Shown: positions 58,105 through 64,000 of the stretch, piece by piece
Layout of the letters: each line of letters starts with the position of its first letter
How positions within the stretch are numbered: the first letter of the stretch is position 1
DNA from: Pseudomonas mandelii
Lineage (GTDB): Bacteria > Pseudomonadota > Gammaproteobacteria > Pseudomonadales > Pseudomonadaceae
DNA length: 64,000 nucleotides
Reading direction: 5' to 3'
Assembly: GCF_006438925.1 (NCBI RefSeq)
Contig: NZ_RCZA01000005.1
Span: 310,001-374,000 of the forward strand
Position numbers and translations under genes: made by a program
The notes under the pieces: model-generated
What the model was told of the DNA's origin: nothing
Databases searched by the model: none
What the model saw: the letters and a program-made list of their open reading frames with translations, nothing else

Positions 58105-59519
58105 CGTCAATCCGGCGCCGCACCCTGACGCTGATCATCGGCCTGATGCTCGCGGGTCTGGCGATGATCAGCATGTTCAACCTGCACGACAGCAATCATG
58201 AAATCGCCGAAGTCTACGATGCCCAACTCGCGCAGAACGCCCGGCTGTTGCAGGGTGTGATGCGCATGCCCATGGCCAGCAAGCAACACGCTGACCTGTA
58301 TCAGGCCTTCAACAAGGCGTTGGGCGAGGCGGAGCCAAGGGTCGACGGCCATCCCTATGAAACCAAGCTTGCCTTTCAGGTGTGGAATCGTCAGGGCGAA
58401 GTGCTGGTGCACACAGCCAGCGCGCCCTCTTTCACTGCGCCGCCGTCGGTGCCTGGTTTCAGCGACGTGGTGGACTTGAGCGACCGTCACTGGCGCGCGT
58501 TTGTACTTGAAGATAAACAGAATGACCTGCGGATCTGGGTCGGTGAACGTGAAGACGTGCGTTCGGACCTGGTGGAGCGAATTGTGCGCCATACCCTGTG
58601 GCCCAATGTGCTGGGCAGCCTGATTCTGGCTGCATTGGTCTGGCTGGCCATTGGCTGGGGCCTCAAGCCCCTGGCCGACATGGCGGCGACGCTGCGGGCT
58701 CGGCACAGCGGCTCTCTGGAACCGCTGCAACTGACCCCGCTGCCCAGCGAGCTCGAGCCGATGCAAGCGGCGCTCAATCGCATGCTCGCGCAGATTCAGG
58801 AAGTGCTCGGCCGCGAGCGGCGCTTTATCGCCGACGCCGCCCATGAAATGCGCACCCCCCTGGCGGTGCTGCGGGTGCATGCGCAAAACCTGTTGGAGGC
58901 CGGCACCGAACAGGAGCGTCGGGAATCCCTGGGGTTTCTGATTTCGGGCGTGGACCGAGCCAGCCGGTTGGTCAACCAATTGCTGACCATGGCGCGCCTC
59001 GAGCCCACAGCCGTAACACCGGTGCTGCACACGATCGACCTGACTCAAACGGTGCGCGACAGCCTGGCTCAGCTAACACCCTGGTTACTGAGCAAGAACC
59101 TTGAGCTGGCCTTCGACGTCATTGACCGTCCCTTTACCGTGATGGCAGACGCGGCGGCCATCGACATCGCCCTGAACAACCTCATCAGTAACGCGGCAAA
59201 CTTCTCCCCGGAACATGGTGTTATCACCGTGCAGTTAAGTCAGGCGGACGGTTTCTATTCGCTGAGTGTCGAGGATCAGGGACCGGGCATCGACGAAGGG
59301 GAACGCGGGCGCTTGTTCGAACGCTTTTACAGTCGCGGTAACGCCCAGGGGGCGGGGTTGGGACTGACGATCGTCAACACCATTGCAACTCGGCTGGGTG
59401 GACGCATTACCCTGGTCAACCGGCCGGAGGGCGGATTGCGGGCGACGCTGTCGATTCCGGACGGCCAACGGCTCAGTCCATTGCAGCGAACCACCCGCGA
59501 GCTGCCGCCCAAGGATTGA
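58101..59519 (+). CDS. Sensor histidine kinase (QseC/TctE-like)
   Basis: A 472-aa kinase with two membrane segments (about 7-26 and 171-190) enclosing a periplasmic sensor of about 140 residues, then HAMP-like linker, HisKA (DAAHEMRTPLAVLR) and HATPase (NNLISNAANFS, DQGPGID, GAGLGLTIV). It is partnered with the preceding regulator. Confidence 0.92.
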   Translation: MTSIRRRTLTLIIGLMLAGLAMISMFNLHDSNHEIAEVYDAQLAQNARLLQGVMRMPMASKQHADLYQAFNKALGEAEPRVDGHPYETKLAFQVWNRQGEVLVHTASAPSFTAPPSVPGFSDVVDLSDRHWRAFVLEDKQNDLRIWVGEREDVRSDLVERIVRHTLWPNVLGSLILAALVWLAIGWGLKPLADMAATLRARHSGSLEPLQLTPLPSELEPMQAALNRMLAQIQEVLGRERRFIADAAHEMRTPLAVLRVHAQNLLEAGTEQERRESLGFLISGVDRASRLVNQLLTMARLEPTAVTPVLHTIDLTQTVRDSLAQLTPWLLSKNLELAFDVIDRPFTVMADAAAIDIALNNLISNAANFSPEHGVITVQLSQADGFYSLSVEDQGPGIDEGERGRLFERFYSRGNAQGAGLGLTIVNTIATRLGGRITLVNRPEGGLRATLSIPDGQRLSPLQRTTRELPPKD

Positions 59520-59571
59520 GTTGTTGCGGTCCCAAGCGGCTAAACAATCTGTGGCGTGGGAGCTTGTCGGT

Positions 59572-59787
59572 TCACGTTTTAGCGCTCGCCAAATAATGCG
59601 CAACCAAAGCATTGGCATGCCCATGCCCCATACCGTGTTCAGTCTTCAGCCACGCCACCATTTCCATGTGCTTCTTTGCGCTCACCGTTCCCAGCAGATC
59701 CAGCCAGTGGCTGATTGGCTGCCCGTACTTTTTCTCGATTGACGGAAAGTACGACGCCGGGCCTTTTGTTTTTGTATCGTCGGTCAT
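59572..59787 (-). CDS. DUF4287-family small protein
   Basis: A 71-aa cytoplasmic protein with the DUF4287 layout (YFPSIEKKYGQPISHWLDLL, KHMEMVAWLKTEHGMGHGHANALVAHY). GGGAG lies just before the ATG at 59787. Function unknown; members may bind DNA or a ligand. Confidence 0.85.
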   Translation of the reverse strand: MTDDTKTKGPASYFPSIEKKYGQPISHWLDLLGTVSAKKHMEMVAWLKTEHGMGHGHANALVAHYLASAKT

Positions 59788-59863
59788 GCTGCAAGCTCCC
59801 TTTATCGCGACGGAGTGTCGGATAACGCTCCTTGTCGTCATCCAATAGACTGGACGCCAAACG

Positions 59864-60748
59864 CTATCCCAGCAACAACCCCTGCTCCGCCTCACACAAC
59901 GCCACTACGTAATCCCACAACACCCGCAACCGCACGGATTTGTGCAGCTCGCGCCGCGTGCTGATCCAGTAGCTGCGCTGAATACTCTCATCCGGCAACA
60001 ACGGCACCAGGCCGGGATCAGCGCTGGCCATGTAACACGGCAGCACGGCGATCCCCAGCCCGGAACGCGCGGCCTGTTGTTGGGCGATGACGCTGGTGCT
60101 GTGAAACACCACCTGCGGATTGCGACAGAAGCTGTTGAGAAACACCAATTCCTGGCTGAACAGCAAGTCATCGACGTAACCGATCCAGGCGTGGCGACCG
60201 AGGTCTTCGCGGCTGCGCAGCGGTGGTGAGCGGTCCAGATACTCCTGGCTGGCGTACAGCGCCAATCGATAGTCAGTCAGTTTGCGTGTGACCAGCATGT
60301 CGGCGGCCGGGCGCTCGAGGTGGATGCTGATTTCCGCTTCGCGGTTGAGGATGCTGACGAAACGCGGCACCGCCACCAGTTCCACTTCGAGCCCCGGATA
60401 ACGTTCGAACAGGCCGTTCATGCGGCTGGCGAGGAACATGATGCCCAACCCCTCTGTCACGCCGACGCGGATCTTGCCCAGCGGCGCCGTGGATTGGGTG
60501 ATTTCTTCCTGCGCCAGCAACGCGACGTTTTCCATGGCTTCGGCGTGTTTGAGCAACGCTTCGCCCGCCGGCGTCAGCTCATAACCCTGGGCATGCTGGA
60601 CAAACAACGCCGTGCCGAGGCTCTTTTCGATGGCCTCGATGTGCCGGGCCACGGTGGCGTGGGTGGTGTTCAAACGGCGGGCGGCGGTGAGCAGACGCCC
60701 GCTGCGCTGCAATTCGAGAAAAAACCGCAGGTCATTCCAGTCGAACAT
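59864..60748 (-). CDS. LysR-family regulator
   Basis: A 294-aa LysR protein (helix-turn-helix LLTAARRLNTTHATVARHIEAIE). It is divergent to the GMC oxidoreductase gene and probably controls it and the following transporter. Confidence 0.9.
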   Translation of the reverse strand: MFDWNDLRFFLELQRSGRLLTAARRLNTTHATVARHIEAIEKSLGTALFVQHAQGYELTPAGEALLKHAEAMENVALLAQEEITQSTAPLGKIRVGVTEGLGIMFLASRMNGLFERYPGLEVELVAVPRFVSILNREAEISIHLERPAADMLVTRKLTDYRLALYASQEYLDRSPPLRSREDLGRHAWIGYVDDLLFSQELVFLNSFCRNPQVVFHSTSVIAQQQAARSGLGIAVLPCYMASADPGLVPLLPDESIQRSYWISTRRELHKSVRLRVLWDYVVALCEAEQGLLLG

Positions 60749-60869
60749 GAACCGTCCTTGAGGTGAGGCTGTTTAAAAACGCACAGTGGCTGCGCAAAAA
60801 CTAACATTCTTTTGACGAAAGCTAACAACTAGGATGACCGACAACAAGAACAACAACATGAGGTCACGG

Positions 60870-62516
60870 ATGCAGACTTCCCTGGATGAATACGACTACA
60901 TCGTGGTCGGGGCCGGGCCGGCCGGTTGTTTGCTGGCCAATCGGTTGTCGGCCAACCCGCAACATCGCGTGCTGCTGCTCGAAGCTGGCGGCCGCGACAA
61001 CTATGCGTGGATTCACATCCCCGTGGGTTACCTGTTCTGCATCGGCAACCCGCGCACCGACTGGTGCTTCAAGACCGAAGCGCAACCCGGCCTGCAAGGT
61101 CGCGCCCTGAGTTATCCGCGTGGCAAAGTGCTCGGTGGCTGTTCCTCGATCAACGGCATGATCTACATGCGCGGCCAGGCCGGCGACTACGACGGCTGGG
61201 CGGCTCAGGGCAATCCCGGCTGGAGCTGGCAAGACGTGCTGCCGTTGTTCAAAAAGAGCGAAAACCATTTTGCTGGCGACTCGGCGTTTCACGGCGCCGC
61301 CGGTGAATGGCGAATCGAACGTCAGCGACTGTCGTGGCCGATTCTCGATGCTTTCCAAAGGGCCGCCGAGCAAAGCGGCATCGCCAGCATCGATGACTTC
61401 AACCAGGGCGACAATGAAGGCTGCGGCTACTTCCAGGTCAACCAGAAAGCCGGTATTCGCTGGAACGCGGCCAAGGCGTTTCTCAAACCGATCCGCAACC
61501 GCCCCAATCTCACCGTACTGACCGATGTCGAAGTGGATCGCGTGCTGCTGGATAACGGCCGTGCGTCGGCGGTCAGTGCGCGTTGGCAGGGTGAGACGAA
61601 AACCTTCAAGGCACGCAAGGAAATCGTGCTGTGCGCCGGTTCCGTCGGCTCACCGAGCATCCTGCAACGTTCCGGGATCGGCCCTCGCCCGCTGCTACAA
61701 CGATTGGGGATCGGCGTTGCTCATGAGCTGCCCGGCGTGGGTGGCAATCTGCAGGATCACCTGCAACTGCGCCTGATCTACAAACTGGAAAACACCCGCA
61801 CCCTTAACCAGATCGCCGGCAGCCTGTGGGGCAAGATGGGCATGGGCCTGCGTTACCTGTATGACCGCAGCGGCCCGCTGTCCATGGCGCCGAGCCAGCT
61901 CGGGGCCTTCGCCCGTTCGGGACCGGAGCAAACATCGGCGAATCTCGAGTACCACGTTCAACCGCTGTCGCTGGAGCGTTTCGGCGAGCCGTTGCATGCG
62001 TTCCCCGCCTTCACGGCGTCGGTGTGCGATCTGCGCCCGCAAAGCCGTGGTCGCATCGAGATCCGCTCCACCGATCCGCAGGAAGCGCCGCTGATCCAGC
62101 CCAATTACTTGAGCCATCCGGAGGACTTGCGGGTGGCAGCAGACGCCATTCGCCTGACCCGCCGCATCGTCGCCGCCCCGGCCCTGCAAGCGTTCAAACC
62201 GGTCGAGTACTTGCCCGGAGATAGCTTGCAGAGCGACGAAGAATTGCACGAAGCCGCCGCGCGTATCGGCACAACGATTTTCCATCCTGTCGGCACCTGC
62301 CGCATGGGCAACGACGCGGACGCCGTGGTCGATGCCGAACTGCGCGTCCATGGCATCCCCGGCCTGCGCATCGCCGACGCCTCGATCATGCCGCGCATCA
62401 CCTCGGGCAACACCTGTTCGCCTACGCTGATGATTGCCGAAAAAGCCGCACAACTGATCCTCAACCCCAACTCAAGGAGCATCGCCGCGCAGAAGGAACT
62501 GACCAGCAACGCCTGA
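60870..62516 (+). CDS. GMC-family FAD oxidoreductase (alcohol/choline dehydrogenase-like)
   Basis: A 548-aa flavoenzyme with the FAD motif VVGAGPAGCLLANRL, both GMC signatures (KVLGGCSSINGMIYMRG and GSVGSPSILQRSGIG) and the C-terminal active-site FHPVGTCRMG. ATGs at 60834, 60858 and 60870 are in frame; only 60870 has a ribosome binding site (GAGG, 6 bp). It oxidises an alcohol, but choline is not certain because no betaine genes are near. Confidence 0.9.
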   Translation: MQTSLDEYDYIVVGAGPAGCLLANRLSANPQHRVLLLEAGGRDNYAWIHIPVGYLFCIGNPRTDWCFKTEAQPGLQGRALSYPRGKVLGGCSSINGMIYMRGQAGDYDGWAAQGNPGWSWQDVLPLFKKSENHFAGDSAFHGAAGEWRIERQRLSWPILDAFQRAAEQSGIASIDDFNQGDNEGCGYFQVNQKAGIRWNAAKAFLKPIRNRPNLTVLTDVEVDRVLLDNGRASAVSARWQGETKTFKARKEIVLCAGSVGSPSILQRSGIGPRPLLQRLGIGVAHELPGVGGNLQDHLQLRLIYKLENTRTLNQIAGSLWGKMGMGLRYLYDRSGPLSMAPSQLGAFARSGPEQTSANLEYHVQPLSLERFGEPLHAFPAFTASVCDLRPQSRGRIEIRSTDPQEAPLIQPNYLSHPEDLRVAADAIRLTRRIVAAPALQAFKPVEYLPGDSLQSDEELHEAAARIGTTIFHPVGTCRMGNDADAVVDAELRVHGIPGLRIADASIMPRITSGNTCSPTLMIAEKAAQLILNPNSRSIAAQKELTSNA

Positions 62517-62525
62517 ATCACACCG

Positions 62526-62610
62526 GTAGGAGCTGGCGCAGCCTGCGATCTTTTGGCGTCTTTGAAGGCGCTGAAAGATCAAAAGATCGCAGGCTGCGCC
62601 AGCTCCTACA
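62526..62610. repeat. REP pair, family II
   Basis: Inverted GTAGGAGCTGGCGCAGCCTG-type elements lie between the oxidoreductase and transporter genes. Confidence 0.88.
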
Positions 62611-62710
62611 GAGAGCCAGTGCACCCGATACATCGACAGTAGCGGCGCCAGCCCATAAGGCCGGCGTCGACAGTGGAACAAAAAAAACAATCACTGTGAG
62701 GGATACCGAT

Positions 62711-64000
62711 ATGTCAGAACATGTTCAGCCCCTGGAAGCCGTGCGCAGCGCGGGCACCAGCCAGGAAACCCAGAAAGTCATCTTCGCCTCGTCGCTCGGG
62801 ACGGTCTTCGAGTGGTACGACTTTTTCCTCTATGGCGCCCTCGCGGCGGTAATCAGCAAACAATTTTTCGCCGGGGTCAACGACACCACGGCGTTCATCT
62901 TTGCGCTGATGGCCTTCGCTGCCGGCTTCATCGTGCGGCCGTTCGGCGCTTTGGTGTTCGGCCGGTTGGGGGACATGATCGGACGTAAATACACCTTCCT
63001 TGCAACCATCATCCTCATGGGCCTGGCGACTTTCTGCGTCGGGTTGCTACCGACCTACGCGAGCATCGGCATCGCCGCGCCGATCATTCTTGTGGTGCTG
63101 CGCATGCTTCAGGGCCTGGCCTTGGGCGGTGAATACGGCGGCGCTGCCACTTACGTGGCCGAACACGCACCGACGGGAAAACGCGGCTTCCACACCAGCT
63201 GGATTCAGTCCACCGCAACCCTCGGCTTGCTGCTGTCGCTGCTGGTGGTGCTCGGTTGCCGCTACTTCACCGGTGACCAGTTCGAAGTCTGGGGCTGGCG
63301 GATTCCGTTTCTGTTTTCGATCATTCTGCTGGGCATCTCGACCTGGATTCGCATGAGCCTGCACGAGTCGCCAGCGTTCGTGAAAATGAAAGAGGAAGGC
63401 AAGCTCTGCAAGTCGCCGCTGCGCGATTCCTTCGGCAAATGGGAAAACCTGAAAGTCGTCCTGATCGCCCTGTTCAGCATCAACGCCGGGCAAGCCGTGA
63501 CTTTCTACGCGGCGCAATTCTACGTGCTGTTCTTCCTCACCCAGTTCCTGAAAATGGACCCGGCGCTGGCCAACAGCCTGCTGATCGTCAGTGTGATCAT
63601 CGGCGCCCCGTTCTTCATTTTCTTCGGCTGGCTGTCGGATAAAGTCGGGCGCAAACCGGTGCTGATGATCGGCCTGCTGCTGGCGACTGCACTGTACTTC
63701 CCGATCTTCAAGTCCATCGCCCACTACGCCAACCCGGCCATTGACCAGGCCAGCCGTCAGGCACCGATCACCGTGCTGGCGGACCCGGCCACCTGCACCT
63801 TCCAGTTCGACCCGGTGGGCAAGGCGAAATTTGACAGCCCTTGCGACAAGGTCAAAACCTTCCTGGTGAAACAGGGCCTTCCTTACAGCAGCGAAGCTGC
63901 ACCGGCCGGCAGTGCCGTGCAGGTGAGTGTCGGGGAAGTGAAACTCGATGGTTACGATGAGGCGGCCTTGCGTGGCGCCGTGACCCTCGCGGGGTATCCG
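62711..64000 (+). CDS. MHS-family MFS transporter, 3' end cut by window
   Basis: The first 430 codons of a metabolite:H+ symporter start at an ATG with GAGGG 8 bp ahead. Family signatures are FEWYDFFLYG, RLGDMIGRKYTF and a second loop DKVGRKPVL. After about 340 residues comes a hydrophilic loop of at least 90 residues with two Cys (ADPATCTFQF and SPCDKV), absent from simple MHS members. It may import the alcohol or amine oxidised by the preceding enzyme. Confidence 0.9.
   Translation, partial: MSEHVQPLEAVRSAGTSQETQKVIFASSLGTVFEWYDFFLYGALAAVISKQFFAGVNDTTAFIFALMAFAAGFIVRPFGALVFGRLGDMIGRKYTFLATIILMGLATFCVGLLPTYASIGIAAPIILVVLRMLQGLALGGEYGGAATYVAEHAPTGKRGFHTSWIQSTATLGLLLSLLVVLGCRYFTGDQFEVWGWRIPFLFSIILLGISTWIRMSLHESPAFVKMKEEGKLCKSPLRDSFGKWENLKVVLIALFSINAGQAVTFYAAQFYVLFFLTQFLKMDPALANSLLIVSVIIGAPFFIFFGWLSDKVGRKPVLMIGLLLATALYFPIFKSIAHYANPAIDQASRQAPITVLADPATCTFQFDPVGKAKFDSPCDKVKTFLVKQGLPYSSEAAPAGSAVQVSVGEVKLDGYDEAALRGAVTLAGYP

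Overview
The window looks like chromosome of a Pseudomonas from the fluorescens/putida lineage. This rests on high GC, on three families of paired inverted REP elements between genes, and on gene order I recognise from P. putida and P. aeruginosa (the PQQ alcohol oxidation locus, nosP-nahK-erbR, bkdR-bkdA1A2B-lpdV). I saw no rRNA, tRNA, CRISPR or insertion sequence. Both edges cut genes: an aldehyde dehydrogenase on the left and an MHS-family transporter on the right.

1-17,200 is a PQQ-dependent alcohol oxidation locus: aldehyde dehydrogenase, a lanthanide-type quinoprotein alcohol dehydrogenase (pedH), a pedF cytochrome operon (cytochrome c, solute-binding protein, SoxYZ-like carrier, MBL hydrolase), an ABC exporter set with a beta-propeller protein, a CRSDCW protein, an ErbR/AgmR-type response regulator, and the nitric-oxide sensing pair nosP-nahK. 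A shared palindromic motif of about 16 bp precedes five of the transcription units, with a weaker sixth copy. A 40-aa membrane peptide also starts beside one copy. 17,200-26,340 holds a porin, sulfur genes (TauE/SafE exporter, persulfide dioxygenase), the branched-chain keto acid dehydrogenase operon and ilvE.

26,470-35,050 is a lower-GC accessory island that looks like an undescribed quorum-controlled biosynthetic cluster. It encodes an AHL-type LuxR regulator, separate anthranilate synthase subunits, and a six-gene operon: PaaK-like ligase, LuxI-fold acyltransferase, haem-oxygenase-like diiron oxidase (HDO), flavin reductase, DMT exporter and alpha/beta hydrolase. A lux-box-like site precedes the operon.

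35,240-53,000 is ordinary accessory chromosome: LysR-controlled transporters and enzymes, an atypical P450, a diguanylate cyclase, a CitA-type symporter, a CPA2 antiporter, the DNA glycosylase AlkC and a cytochrome b561. 53,060-59,520 is a tight seven-gene operon (thermostable-hemolysin family protein, acyl-adenylating ligase, second HDO, SDR, TPR lipoprotein-like periplasmic protein, response regulator, sensor kinase), preceded by two PmrA/QseB-like direct repeats that suggest autoregulation. Its first three enzymes match the ligase, LuxI-fold and HDO trio of the island in kind. The window ends with a DUF4287 protein, a LysR regulator, a GMC oxidoreductase and the MHS transporter.
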